From SCTD01 sp963781675 (GTDB taxonomy: Bacteria > Actinomycetota > Actinomycetes > Mycobacteriales > SCTD01): a stretch of 64,000 bases of DNA. Shown piece by piece: positions 19,270-28,573 of this stretch; position 1 is the stretch's first letter, and every line of letters begins with the position of its first letter. The DNA lies in NCBI GenBank assembly GCA_963781675.1, contig CAWAGF010000006.1, forward strand, positions 1-64,000. The letters are read 5' to 3'. The translations under genes and the position numbers were made by a program. Below the pieces are notes generated by a model. That model had not been told where the DNA came from, searched no databases, and saw only the letters and a program-made list of their open reading frames with translations.

Positions 19270-20207
19270 GCCCGTTCGGCGGCATCGTGGCCGCCGGCGC
19301 GGCGGCGCTGCTGTTCGCGCTGAACGGCAGCGTCAGCAAGACGGTCCTCGAGTCCGGTCTGTCGTCGCTGCGGCTGGTCGAGCTGCGGTCGGCCGGCGCG
19401 GCGGTGTGCCTGCTGCTCGCGGTGCTGCTGACCCGCCCGCGCTCGCTGCGCGCCGCACCGCGCGAGCTCGCCTTCCTCGGCCTGGCCGGCGTCGTCGGCA
19501 TCGGGCTGGTGCAGTGGCTCTACTTCGTCGCGATCGGCCGGCTGCCGGTCGGGATCGCCCTGCTGCTCGAGTACCTCGCGCCGGTGCTCGTCGTGGTGTG
19601 GGTGCGCTTCGTGCAGCGCGAGGCCGTACGGACGCGGGTGTGGTCGGCGCTCGTGCTGAGCGTCGTCGGCCTCGTCATCGTCGCGCAGGCGTGGCGCGGC
19701 CTGCAGCTGGACGGCCTCGGCGTGCTCGCCGGCCTCGGCGCCGCGATGAGCCTCGCCGCCTACTACCTGACCAGCGAGCGCGGCCTCGGCCGGCGCGACC
19801 CGCTCAGTCTGGCCGCGTGGACGTTCACCGCCGCAGCGCTGTTCTGGTCGGCCGCGCAGCCGTGGTGGACGTTCCCGTGGGACGACCTCACGCGTGCGGT
19901 CGCGCTGCCCGGGCCGCTGCCCGACGCGGACGTCCCGGCGTGGCTGCTCGTCGGCTGGGTCGTGGTGCTCGGGACGGTCGTGCCGTACGGCCTGATCCTG
20001 CTGGCCCTGCGCTCGCTCGGCTCGGCGCGGACGGGGCTGCTCGGCATGGCCGAGCCGGTGCTCGCCGCGCTGGTCGCCTACCTCGTGCTGGGGGAGGCGC
20101 TGTCGCCGGTGCAGCTGCTCGGCGGCGCCGTCGTGCTCACCGGCATCGTGCTCGCCGAGACCGCGCGCACCCCACCGCCGGTGCCGGAGGTCGTCCAGCC
20201 CGCCTGA
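19266..20207 (+). CDS. EamA-family drug/metabolite transporter
   Basis: The 313-residue inner-membrane protein has about ten hydrophobic segments in two EamA repeats: GGIVAAGAAALLFALNGSVS through LLEYLAPVLVVVWV, and LGVLAGLGAAMSLAAYYLT through LLGGAVVLTGIVLAE. GLVQWLYFVAIGRLPVGIAL and the end repeat LGMAEPVLAALVAYLVLGEA are typical of the DMT superfamily. Such proteins usually export amino acids or other metabolites; the substrate is unknown. The start is GTG at 19266, overlapping the upstream stop. Confidence 0.88.
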   Translation: MSPFGGIVAAGAAALLFALNGSVSKTVLESGLSSLRLVELRSAGAAVCLLLAVLLTRPRSLRAAPRELAFLGLAGVVGIGLVQWLYFVAIGRLPVGIALLLEYLAPVLVVVWVRFVQREAVRTRVWSALVLSVVGLVIVAQAWRGLQLDGLGVLAGLGAAMSLAAYYLTSERGLGRRDPLSLAAWTFTAAALFWSAAQPWWTFPWDDLTRAVALPGPLPDADVPAWLLVGWVVVLGTVVPYGLILLALRSLGSARTGLLGMAEPVLAALVAYLVLGEALSPVQLLGGAVVLTGIVLAETARTPPPVPEVVQPA

Positions 20208-20245
20208 AGGGAAGGACTCCGACGTCGCGGGGGTTGCCCCCAGGC

Positions 20246-21754
20246 GTGACGACCGCCCCGACCCGCGCCTCCGTGGGGCTGCGCTCGGAGCGCGGGCCCG
20301 TCCTCGGCGCGATCATGCTGAGCACGGCGCTCATCGCGCTGGACAGCACGATCATCGCCACCGCCGTGCCCGCGGTCGTGGACGACCTCGGCGGCTTCAG
20401 CCAGTTCCCGTGGCTGTTCAGCGTCTACCTGCTGACCCAGGCCGTGACGGTCCCGGTCTACGGCAAGCTCTCGGACGTCCTCGGCCGCAAGCCGCTGCTG
20501 GTCTTCGGGATCGTCGTCTTCGTGGCCGCCTCGCTGTTCTGCGGCGTCGCCTGGTCGATGCCGGCGCTCATCGCCGGCCGCGCGCTGCAGGGCATCGGCG
20601 CGGGAGCCATCCAGCCGCTCGGCATGACCGTCATCGGCGACCTCTACAGCGTCGAGGAGCGGGCCAAGGTCCAGGGCTACGTCGCCTCGGTGTGGGCGAT
20701 GGCCGCGCTGCTCGGACCCACCCTCGGCGGCGTCTTCAGCGACTACCTGTCCTGGCGCTGGATCTTCTTCATCAACCTCCCGCTCGGCGCGCTCGCGATC
20801 TGGGGCCTGCAGCGCCGCTTCCACGAGCAGGTCGTCCGGCGCCCGCACGTCTTCGACGTGAAGGGCTCGCTGCTGCTGACCGTCGGCTGCTCCCTGCTCA
20901 TCCTCGGGCTGCTCGAGGGCGGGACCGGCTGGGCCTGGCAGAGCCTCACGTCGTACGCCGTGCTCGGCACGGGCGCCCTCGTGCTCGTGGCCTTCACCCA
21001 GGTGGAGCGGCGCGCGGTCGAGCCGGTCCTGCCGCTCTGGATCTTCCGTCGGCGCATCCTGGTCGCCGGCAACATCGCCGCGATGGGCGTCGGCGCGCTC
21101 CTGATCGGGCTGAGCACGTACGTGCCGACCTGGGTGCAGGGCGTCCTCGGGACGGGCGCGGTCGAGGCGGGGCTCGCCCTCGCGGCGCTCACCCTCGGCT
21201 GGCCGATCGCGGCCTCGCAGGCCGGCAGGCTCTACCTGCGGATCGGCTTCCGGGACACCGCGCTGATCGGCATGACGCTGGCCCTGACGGGCGCGCTGCT
21301 CGCCACGCTGCTGACCGCGCAGGCGCAGGTGTGGCAGGTCGGCCTGGCGATGTTCGTGCTCGGCCTCGGCATGGGCTTGTCGTCCTCGCCGCTGATCGTC
21401 GCGATCCAGTCGGTCGTCGGCTGGGAGCGCCGCGGCGTCGTCACGGGCACCAACATGTTCAGCCGCTCGATCGGCTCGGCGGTCGGCGCAGCGCTGTTCG
21501 GTGCGATCGCGAACACCACGCTCGCGCGGCGTCTCGAGGACGCGCCGCCGGCGCTGCAGGGGCGGCTGCCCGACGACGTCGACGGCACGGCCGCCGCGCT
21601 GTCCGGCGGGGGCGCGGTCGCCGACTTCACCCGGGCCAGCCTGCACGCCGCCACGCACAACGTCTTCCTGGCGACCGCCGCGGCGGCTGCGGTGATCGCG
21701 GTGGCCGTCGCCTGCGTACCGCGGCGCGCGGAGCAGCTCGCCTTCGACGACTGA
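20246..21754 (+). CDS. MFS multidrug exporter, DHA2 (EmrB/QacA-like)
   Basis: The 502-residue, 14-segment major facilitator protein is a likely proton-driven drug exporter. Motifs include the TM1 pattern ALIALDSTIIATAVPAVVDD, the loop 2-3 signature GKLSDVLGRKPLLVFG, QGIGAGAIQPLGMTVIGDL, and DYLSWRWIFFINLPLGALAI, which marks the DHA2 group. The start is GTG at 20246; there is a 38-base gap after the EamA gene. No regulator is adjacent. Confidence 0.9.
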   Translation: MTTAPTRASVGLRSERGPVLGAIMLSTALIALDSTIIATAVPAVVDDLGGFSQFPWLFSVYLLTQAVTVPVYGKLSDVLGRKPLLVFGIVVFVAASLFCGVAWSMPALIAGRALQGIGAGAIQPLGMTVIGDLYSVEERAKVQGYVASVWAMAALLGPTLGGVFSDYLSWRWIFFINLPLGALAIWGLQRRFHEQVVRRPHVFDVKGSLLLTVGCSLLILGLLEGGTGWAWQSLTSYAVLGTGALVLVAFTQVERRAVEPVLPLWIFRRRILVAGNIAAMGVGALLIGLSTYVPTWVQGVLGTGAVEAGLALAALTLGWPIAASQAGRLYLRIGFRDTALIGMTLALTGALLATLLTAQAQVWQVGLAMFVLGLGMGLSSSPLIVAIQSVVGWERRGVVTGTNMFSRSIGSAVGAALFGAIANTTLARRLEDAPPALQGRLPDDVDGTAAALSGGGAVADFTRASLHAATHNVFLATAAAAAVIAVAVACVPRRAEQLAFDD

Positions 21755-21774
21755 GCGCCTGGTAGGACAGCGCG

Positions 21775-22772
21775 ATGACGTGGACCGAGCCCGGCGCCTT
21801 CTCCGTCGCACCCGGGGTGACGCGGATCCCGCTGCCGCTGCCGAACGACGGGCTGCGCGCCGTCAACGTCTACGTCCTCGAGACGCCCGAGGGGCTGGTG
21901 CTCGTCGACGGCGGCTGGGCGATCGCTTCGGCCCGGGAGGTGCTCGACCGAGGACTGGCCGAGCTCGGAGCGGGCGTCGGCGACATCACGCGCTTCCTCG
22001 TCACGCACGTGCACCGCGACCACTACACGATGGCCGTCGCGCTGCGCCGCGACACCGGCGCACGGGTCGCGCTGGGGCTGGGGGAGAAGCCGACGCTCGA
22101 CCTGCTCCAGCGCGGCGATCGGCGCGCGCTGTCGGCGCAGGTGCCCGAGCTGCGCCGGATGGGCGCGACCGCGCTGGCCGACGGCATCGAGAAGGCCGTC
22201 GCCGGGACGGTCATCGACCCGAGCGACTGGGAGTCGCCGGACGACTGGCTGGTCGAGGGTCCGGTGCCGCTGCCCGGTGGCCGGGTGCTGGAGACGGTCC
22301 CGACGCCGGGGCACACCGCCGGGCACGTCGTCTTCCACGACCTCGACGCCGGGCTGCTGTTCGCCGGTGACCACGTGCTGCCGACCATCACCCCGTCGAT
22401 CGGGTTCGAGCCGGTGCTGCAGGACCTGCCGCTGGCGGCGTTCCTGCGCTCGCTGGCCCTCGTGCGCAGCCGGCCCGACGCCCGCCTGCTGCCCGCGCAC
22501 GGTGCGGTCACCGGGAGCGTGCACGCGCGGGTCGACGAGCTGGTCGCCCACCACGAGAAGCGCCTGCAGGAGGTGCTGGACGCCGGCGGCGCGGCTCGGC
22601 GCACGACGTCGCGCAGGTCCTGCGCTGGACCCGGCACGGCCGGCGGCTGGACGAGCTGGACGGCTTCAACCAGATGCTCGCCGTCTTCGAGACCGCTGCG
22701 CACCTGGACCTGCTGGCGGCGCAGGACCGGCTCGTCCGGGAGGACGCCGACGGGCTGACGCGGTACCGGTGA
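21775..22772 (+). CDS. Metallo-beta-lactamase-fold hydrolase, one frameshift
   Basis: The ~331-residue MBL-fold enzyme has the zinc motif VTHVHRDHYTM (HxHxDH), VPTPGHTAGHVVFHD and LLFAGDHVLP with the bridging Asp, and LLPAHGAVTG with the last His. The C-terminal end (AHDVAQVLRWTRHG, MLAVFETAAHLDLLAA) is in another frame after a shift near 22598 (two extra bases or one missing). This C-terminal helix set is typical of glyoxalase-II-like and RNase-Z-unrelated hydrolases in actinomycetes. The stop overlaps the next start (GTGA), coupling it to the MFS gene. Confidence 0.85.
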
Positions 22773-23986
22773 GGCTCCCGAAGTCGCTGCAGGGCCTGCC
22801 ACGCGAGACCTTCGTCCTGGCGCTGGTCGCGTTCTGCGTCGCGCTCGGCTTCGGCATCGTCGTGCCGGCCGTCCCGCTGTTCGCGCGGGAGTTCGGCGTC
22901 GGCAACACCGCGGCCGGCGCCGTCGTGTCGGCCTTCGCCCTCATGCGCCTGCTGTCCGGGCTCGGCGGCGGGCGGCTGGTCGACCGGGTCGGCGAGCGGG
23001 TCGCGCTGCTCGTCGGGCTCGGCGTCGTGGCCGTCAGCTCCGTGCTGGCCGGCCTGGCGGTGAGCTTCCCGCAGCTGCTCGTGCTGCGCGGGATCGGCGG
23101 CGTGGGGTCGGCCGTGTTCACGATCGCCGCGACGAGCCTGCTGCTGCGGGTGGCCAGCGCCGCGCAGCGCGGCCAGACGCAGAGCGTCTACCGGGGCGGG
23201 TTCCTGCTCGGCGGCATCATCGGCCCGGCCTTCGGCGGCGCGGTGCTCGGCATCAGCATCCGCGCGCCGTTCTTCCTCTACGCCGTCACGCTCGCGCTGG
23301 CGATGACGGCTGCCGCCGTCCTGCTGCCGAAGCACGTCCCGCCCGAGCCGACCCAGGTCGCCATGGGCGTCGGCGAGGAGGACGGGCTGCCCGAGGGCGT
23401 GGTGCCGGAGCCGCCGCGCACGCCGCTGCGGAGTGCCCTGCGCAACCCGGCCTACCAGGCGGCGCTGGCCGGCAACTTCGCCACCGGCTTCAGCGTCCTC
23501 GGCGTGCGCAGCACCGTCGTGCCGCTGCTCGTCGTGCAGGACCTCGACCTCGGGCCGGGGTGGATCGGTGCGGCCTTCACGCTGGCGGCCTTCGTGCAGG
23601 GCGTCCTGCTGCTGCCGGCAGGCCGCGCGGTCGACCAGGTCGGGCGGCGGCCGGCGCTGGTGCTGGGCGGCCTGCTCACGTCGAGCTCGCTGTTCGGGCT
23701 GGCCCTCGCTGACGGGCCGACCGGGCTGCTGCTCGCGATGACCGTCTTCGCCGCCGGCGCCGCGCTGCTCGGCGTCGCTCCGGCCGCCATCGTCGGCGAT
23801 GTCGTGGAGGGCAAGGGCGGCACCGCGGTGGCGGTCTGGCAGATGGCCAGCGACCTCGGCTCGGTGATGGGTCCGCTCGCCGCCGGCCTGCTCATCGACC
23901 GGGCGTCGTTCGGGACGGCGCTCGTGGTCAGCGCGACCGTCGTGCTGCTCTGCGCGCTGATGGGCCTCCGCGTGCCCCGCTCCTGA
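22769..23986 (+). CDS. MFS transporter, DHA1-like
   Basis: The 405-residue major facilitator protein has about twelve membrane segments. It has the first-helix pattern LGFGIVVPAVPLFAREFGVG, the loop motif GRLVDRVGERVALLVG, and a second-half copy GRAVDQVGRRPALVLGGL. GGIIGPAFGGAVLG and SDLGSVMGPLAAGLLID are typical of DHA1 exporters. The substrate is not predictable. The GTG start at 22769 is fixed by its overlap with the MBL gene stop. Confidence 0.88.
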   Translation: MRLPKSLQGLPRETFVLALVAFCVALGFGIVVPAVPLFAREFGVGNTAAGAVVSAFALMRLLSGLGGGRLVDRVGERVALLVGLGVVAVSSVLAGLAVSFPQLLVLRGIGGVGSAVFTIAATSLLLRVASAAQRGQTQSVYRGGFLLGGIIGPAFGGAVLGISIRAPFFLYAVTLALAMTAAAVLLPKHVPPEPTQVAMGVGEEDGLPEGVVPEPPRTPLRSALRNPAYQAALAGNFATGFSVLGVRSTVVPLLVVQDLDLGPGWIGAAFTLAAFVQGVLLLPAGRAVDQVGRRPALVLGGLLTSSSLFGLALADGPTGLLLAMTVFAAGAALLGVAPAAIVGDVVEGKGGTAVAVWQMASDLGSVMGPLAAGLLIDRASFGTALVVSATVVLLCALMGLRVPRS

Positions 23987-24000
23987 GTACGGTGCCCCGC

Positions 24001-25132
24001 ATGGCTGGTGTGAGAGTTCTGGTGGGGACGCGCAAGGGGGCCTTCGTGCTCACGAGCGACGAGGGGCGGCGCGACTGGAAGGTCGAGGGGCCGCACTTCG
24101 GCGGCTGGGAGGTGTACCACCTCAAGGGGTCGCCGGCCGACCCCGACCGCATCTGGGCGAGCCAGTCCGGCGGGTGGTTCGGCCAGGTCGTCCAGCGCTC
24201 CGACGACGGCGGCCGCACGTGGGACGCCGTCGGCAACGACTTCGCCTACGAGCCGCTCGACGACCGCGAGGGCGCCGGCACGCACCAGGACTTCGACGGG
24301 TCGGCCAAGCCGTGGAAGTTCACCCGCGTCTGGCACCTCGAGCCGTCGCTGACCGACCCGCAGACGGTCTACGCCGGGGTCGAGGACGCCGCGCTGTTCA
24401 AGAGCACCGACGGCGGCACGACGTGGAAGGAGCTCTCCGGGCTGCGCGGCCACGGCTCCGGGCCGCAGTGGCAGCCGGGCGCCGGCGGGCTGTGCCTGCA
24501 CACCCTGCTGCTGCACCCGACCGACGAGCAGCGCATCTTCGCCGCCATCAGCGCGGCGGGCGCGTTCCGCACCGACGACGGCGGCACCACGTGGCTGCCG
24601 ATCAACAAGGGCCTGCTGTCCGGCGAGATCCCGCAGCAGGAGGCCGAGGTCGGCCACTGCGTGCACAACCTGGCGATGCACCCGTCGCGGCCGGACACGC
24701 TGTTCATGCAGAAGCACTGGGACGTCATGCGCAGCGACGACGCGGGCGCGTCCTGGCACGAGATCAGCGGCGACCTGCCGACCGACTTCGGCTTCCCGAT
24801 CGACGTGCACGCCCACGAGCCGGAGACGGTCTACGTCGTGCCGATCACCAGCGACTACTTCCACGTCGTGCCGGACGGCAAGCTGCGCGTCTACCGCAGC
24901 CGCACCGGCGGCGGGGAGTGGGAGCCGCTGACGAAGGGCCTGCCGCAGGAGAACTGCTACGTCAACGTGCTGCGCGACGCGATGGCCGTCGACCAGCTCG
25001 ACGAGTGCGGCGTCTACTTCGGCACCAGCGCCGGCCAGGTCTACTGCTCGCCGGACGGCGGCGACAGCTGGGAGGCGATCGTCGCGCGACCTCCCGCCCG
25101 TGCTGTCGGTCGAGGTGCAGACGCTGCGATGA
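24001..25132 (+). CDS. BNR/sialidase-like beta-propeller protein, one frameshift
   Basis: The ~376-residue beta-propeller protein carries at least four Asp-box-like turns (SDDGGRTWD, STDGGTTWKE, TDDGGTTWLP, SPDGGDSWEA). It resembles the exo-alpha-sialidase/WD40-like proteins common in actinomycetes but lacks any clear sialidase Arg triad, so enzymatic activity is doubtful. No signal peptide is present. One extra base near 25083 hides the true end: after correction it reads AIVRDLPPVLSVEVQTLR and stops at 25132, overlapping the MoaD-like start (ATGA). The uncorrected frame falsely fuses the two proteins. Confidence 0.78.
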
Positions 25133-25416
25133 CGAGGGTCGTCCTGCCGTACCACCTGCGCACCCTCGCGAAGGTGGACGGCGAGGTGCTCGTGGAGGCG
25201 ACGACCACGCGCGAGGTTCTCGACGCGCTCGAGGCGGCGTACCCCGCGCTGCGCGGCACGCTGCGCGATGCGGCCACCGGCAAGCGCCGGCCCTTCGTGC
25301 GCTTCTACGCCTGCCAGGAGGACCTGTCGCACGAGCCCGACGACGCGCCGCTGCCGGCGCCGGTGCTCGCCGGGCAGGAGCCGTTGCTGGTCGTCGGGGC
25401 GATGGCCGGCGGCTGA
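25129..25416 (+). CDS. MoaD/ThiS-like ubiquitin-fold protein ending in Gly-Gly
   Basis: The 95-residue protein has the beta-grasp pattern of MoaD/ThiS: VVLPYHLRTLAKVDGEVLVE, TTREVLDALEAAYPALRGTL, then a strand region. It ends in LLVVGAMAGG with a terminal Gly-Gly, which in sulfur carriers is adenylated and thiocarboxylated. No activating E1-like enzyme is near. Translational coupling (ATGA) to the beta-propeller gene is the main context clue and recurs, as far as I know, in other actinomycetes. The biological pathway is unknown. Confidence 0.8.
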   Translation: MTRVVLPYHLRTLAKVDGEVLVEATTTREVLDALEAAYPALRGTLRDAATGKRRPFVRFYACQEDLSHEPDDAPLPAPVLAGQEPLLVVGAMAGG

Positions 25417-25894
25417 GCCGCTTCCAGAGGAACGTCGTCGGGGCCAGCCCGCCCTCAGGTCGCACCGCGTGGTCCGGCAGGACGCCGAGCTCCTGCCAGC
25501 CGCGCCTCCGGTAGAGCCCCTCCGCCGGGCTGCCCGTCTCGGTGTCCAGCTGCAGCAGCCAGCGCCCGGCCGCCAGCGCCTCCTGCTCGAGGCGCGCCAT
25601 CAGCGCGGAGGCCACGCCCCGGCCGCGGGCCGACCGGTGCACCAGCAGCTTGGCGACCTCCGCCCGGTGCGCGCCGTTCGGCAGCTTCGCCGGGAGCAGC
25701 TGCACGGAGCCGACGACCCGGCCGTCCAGCCGGGCCACCCAGGTGCGGTGCACCAGCGCGGTCCGCCAGAAGGCGGCCGCCTCCTCGAGCGTCACCCCGG
25801 CGAGGAAGCCGACGCTCGCACCGCCCTCCACCGCGTCCACGAGCAGCGCCGCGAGGTCGTCCACGTCCTCGGGGACGGCCCGGTCCACCTGCAC
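25415..25894 (-). CDS. GNAT-family N-acetyltransferase, 3' end unclear
   Basis: About 160 residues follow the GNAT fold: an N-terminal acceptor part (AVPEDVDDLAALLVDAVEGG), strand RLDGRVVGSVQLLPAK, and AEVAKLLVHRSARGRGVASA with the acetyl-CoA binding R/Q-x-x-G-x-G/A loop. GLYRRRGWQELG and TTFLWKRL close it. The frame does not stop where the domain ends but runs on antisense to the MoaD-like gene, so a stop may be lost through an indel; I end the feature at the last conserved residue. The GTG at 25894 is preferred, with 25909 possible. Confidence 0.7.
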
Positions 25895-25973
25895 GAGGAC
25901 ATCCTGCACCTCCGCAGACAACCTGCACGAACAGTGCGAGAATCGGCGCTCCCCCTTCTCCAGGAGACCAGCC

Positions 25974-27482
25974 GTGACCGCACTGCGTGCCGAGGAACCC
26001 GTCGTGACCGAGCACCTCGACGTCCTGCTCGTCGGCGCCGGCCTGTCCGGCATCGGCGCTGCCGTCCACCTCATGCAGGACAGCCCCGACCGGACCTTCG
26101 CGATCCTCGAGTCGCGCGACGCCATCGGCGGCACCTGGGACCTGTTCCGCTACCCGGGCATCCGCTCCGACAGCGACATGTACACCCTGGGCTACTCCTT
26201 CAAGCCGTGGGCGAGCACCAAGGGGATCGCGGACGGCCCGGCGATCCTGGAGTACGTCCGGGAGACGGCGCGCGAGTTCGGCGTCGAGGAGCGGATCCGC
26301 TACCGCCAGCGCGTCGTGCGGGCGGAGTGGTCGACCGGGCAGGGCTGCTGGACCGTCACGGTCGAGCGCACCGACAGCGGCGAGAGCTTCCAGCTGACCT
26401 GCTCGTTCCTGTTCATGTGCTCGGGCTACTACCGGTACGACGAGGGCTACACGCCGGACTTCGCCGGGCTCGAGGACTTCCGCGGCCAGGTCGTCCACCC
26501 TCAGCACTGGCCGGAGGACCTCGACTACGCAGGCAAGCGCGTCGTGGTCATCGGCAGCGGCGCGACCGCCGTCACCCTCGTGCCCGCGATGGCCGAGGAG
26601 GCCGCGCACATCACGATGCTCCAGCGCACGCCCACCTACATCGCGCCGCTGCCCGCGCACGACCTGTTCGCCCGGGTGCTCGAGGGCAAGGTCTCGCCGC
26701 AGACGGCGTACAGCGTGGTGCGCTGGAAGAACATCCTGCGCACGATCTGGAGCTACAACCTCAGCAAGAAGCGCCCGCACGTGATGAAGAAGCTCATCCG
26801 GCTCGGCCTCGAGAAGAGCCTGCCGAAGGACTTCGACATCGACAAGCACTTCACCCCGCCGTACGACCCGTGGGACCAGCGCTTCTGCGTCGTCCCGGAC
26901 GGCGACCTGTTCAAGACCATCAGCAAGGGCGAGGCGTCGGTCGTCACAGCGAAGATCGACCGCTTCGTCGAGGGCGGCATCCGGCTCGAGGACGGCGAGG
27001 TGCTCGAGGCCGACGTCGTCATCACGGCCACCGGCCTGAACATGCTGGTGCTCGGGGGCATGGAGATCGTCGTCGACGACCGCAAGGTCGAGCTGTCGGA
27101 GACGGTCGGCTACAAGGGGATGATGTTCAGCGGCGTGCCGAACCTCGCCGCGGCCATCGGCTACACCAACGCCTCCTGGACGCTGAAGTGCGACCTGGTC
27201 TGCTCCTACGTCACGCGGCTGCTCAACCACATGCGCAAGGACGGCTACGACGTCGTCACCCCGCTGTGGGGCGAGCCGGAGCTGCCGGAGGTGCCGTTCG
27301 TGAACCTCGCGTCCGGCTACGTGCTGCGCTCCATCGACAAGTTCCCCCGCCAGGCCGAGGGCGCGCCGTGGAAGCTGCACGAGAACTACGTGAAGGACAA
27401 GCTGCTGCTGCGGCACGGGCCGAACGAGTACGACGAGCTCGCCTTCACCCGGCTGCCGCGCGCAGCCGTCAGCACCGCCTGA
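25974..27482 (+). CDS. Flavin-containing (Baeyer-Villiger-type) monooxygenase
   Basis: The 502-residue FAD/NADPH monooxygenase has an N-terminal FAD Rossmann motif, LLVGAGLSGIGAA, and DAIGGTWDLFRYPGIRSDSD. The Baeyer-Villiger fingerprint FxGxxxHxxxW is present as FRGQVVHPQHW, and the NADPH Rossmann motif as VVIGSGATAVTLVPAM. VITATGLNM and GYTNASWTLKCD follow the EthA/MymA-like subgroup. It likely oxidises ketones, sulfides or similar hydrophobic compounds. The GTG start at 25974 has aggaga eight bases upstream and diverges from the GNAT gene across about 80 bases. Confidence 0.9.
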   Translation: MTALRAEEPVVTEHLDVLLVGAGLSGIGAAVHLMQDSPDRTFAILESRDAIGGTWDLFRYPGIRSDSDMYTLGYSFKPWASTKGIADGPAILEYVRETAREFGVEERIRYRQRVVRAEWSTGQGCWTVTVERTDSGESFQLTCSFLFMCSGYYRYDEGYTPDFAGLEDFRGQVVHPQHWPEDLDYAGKRVVVIGSGATAVTLVPAMAEEAAHITMLQRTPTYIAPLPAHDLFARVLEGKVSPQTAYSVVRWKNILRTIWSYNLSKKRPHVMKKLIRLGLEKSLPKDFDIDKHFTPPYDPWDQRFCVVPDGDLFKTISKGEASVVTAKIDRFVEGGIRLEDGEVLEADVVITATGLNMLVLGGMEIVVDDRKVELSETVGYKGMMFSGVPNLAAAIGYTNASWTLKCDLVCSYVTRLLNHMRKDGYDVVTPLWGEPELPEVPFVNLASGYVLRSIDKFPRQAEGAPWKLHENYVKDKLLLRHGPNEYDELAFTRLPRAAVSTA

Positions 27483-27580
27483 CCGGCACGTCCCGGTACG
27501 GGGCGTCCTGGGGGGCAGGCCGCCTGGTCCCTTCGGGCCATCTCGCGCGCAGGCCCTACGGCGCGGGACGTGTCCTGCCG

Positions 27581-28573
27581 ATGCCTGCCGCCGTGAGGCT
27601 GGACGCGCAGGACCTGAAGCCCGGCGAGACCAAGGCGCTGGCGGTGCTGCTGTCGGTGTCGGCGTTCTCGTCGACCGTCGGCGCGCTGGTGCCGATGAGC
27701 CCGCAGGCGCCGGTCCGGCTGAACGCCGTGCTCGCCGTCGTCGGCGCGGTGCTGGCGCTCGCCTCGTGGCTGCGGCCGGCCCGGCTCTGGTCGCACGTCG
27801 GCACGATCGCGATGCTCGGCGGGCTCGGCGTGCTGACCACCGCGACCGCCACCCCGGCCGGCACTGCTGCGCTCGGCATGAGCTTCACGTGGGCAGCGGT
27901 CTTCGCCGCCTTCTTCCTGTCCCGGCGCGCAGCGCGCTCGTACGCCCTCGCGGCCTGCGCGGCCTTCGGTGCCGGTCTCGCGGTCAACCCGTTCAGCGGC
28001 GCGCCGCACGTGTGGTTCCTGACGTCGGTCACCGCGCTGGTCGGCACGGAGGCCGTCGCCGCGCTGGTCGGCCGGCTCGACCGGGCCGCCGTGACCGACC
28101 CGCTGACCGGGCTGCTCAACCGCACCGGGCTGCAGCGCCAGGCGGCTGCCGCGCTGGCCGAGGCGGAGCGGACGGGGGCGCCGCTGAGCGTCGCCGTCGT
28201 GGACCTGGACGGCTTCAAGGCGGTGAACGACCGCGACGGGCACGCCGCCGGCGACCGGCTGCTCGCGTCGCTGGCCGCCTCCTGGCGCAAGGAGATCCGC
28301 GCCGCCGACATCCTCGCCCGGCTCGGCGGCGACGAGTTCGTGCTGGTGCTGCCGGACGCGACCCCCAGCGAGGCCCGCGACCTGCTCGACCGGCTGGCCG
28401 CCGTCTCCGCCGCGCCGTGGAGCTCCGGCGTAGCCGTCAACCGGCCGGACAGCACGCTGCGCGACCTGCTGCTGGACGCCGACCGTGCGCTCTACGCCGC
28501 GAAGGGCGCCCGGACCCGCCGGGTGGTCCTGCCGGAGCAGCGCACGGCTCAGCCGGTGCGCACCGCGACGTAG
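27581..28573 (+). CDS. Membrane-bound GGDEF diguanylate cyclase
   Basis: The 330-residue protein has five or six hydrophobic segments in residues ~20-165 and then a GGDEF domain. That domain reads AAVTDPLTGLLNRTGLQRQA at its start, VVDLDGFKAVNDRDGHAAGD with the metal-binding Asp, and the intact active-site loop RLGGDEFVLVLP. It should make cyclic di-GMP from GTP. There is no EAL domain. An RxxD inhibitory site is not obvious five residues before the loop. Its last 25 bases overlap the convergent spermidine-synthase-like gene. Confidence 0.9.
   Translation: MPAAVRLDAQDLKPGETKALAVLLSVSAFSSTVGALVPMSPQAPVRLNAVLAVVGAVLALASWLRPARLWSHVGTIAMLGGLGVLTTATATPAGTAALGMSFTWAAVFAAFFLSRRAARSYALAACAAFGAGLAVNPFSGAPHVWFLTSVTALVGTEAVAALVGRLDRAAVTDPLTGLLNRTGLQRQAAAALAEAERTGAPLSVAVVDLDGFKAVNDRDGHAAGDRLLASLAASWRKEIRAADILARLGGDEFVLVLPDATPSEARDLLDRLAAVSAAPWSSGVAVNRPDSTLRDLLLDADRALYAAKGARTRRVVLPEQRTAQPVRTAT

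Noticed and set aside
23992..25416. Fusion of the beta-propeller with the MoaD/ThiS-like protein
   Set aside because: One extra base near 25083 removes the propeller's stop. In the corrected frame it stops at 25132 and overlaps the next start by ATGA.
25927..25939. GCAC-gaaca-GTGC between the GNAT and monooxygenase genes
   Set aside because: Only four-base arms; expected often in such GC-rich sequence and not at a clear promoter position.
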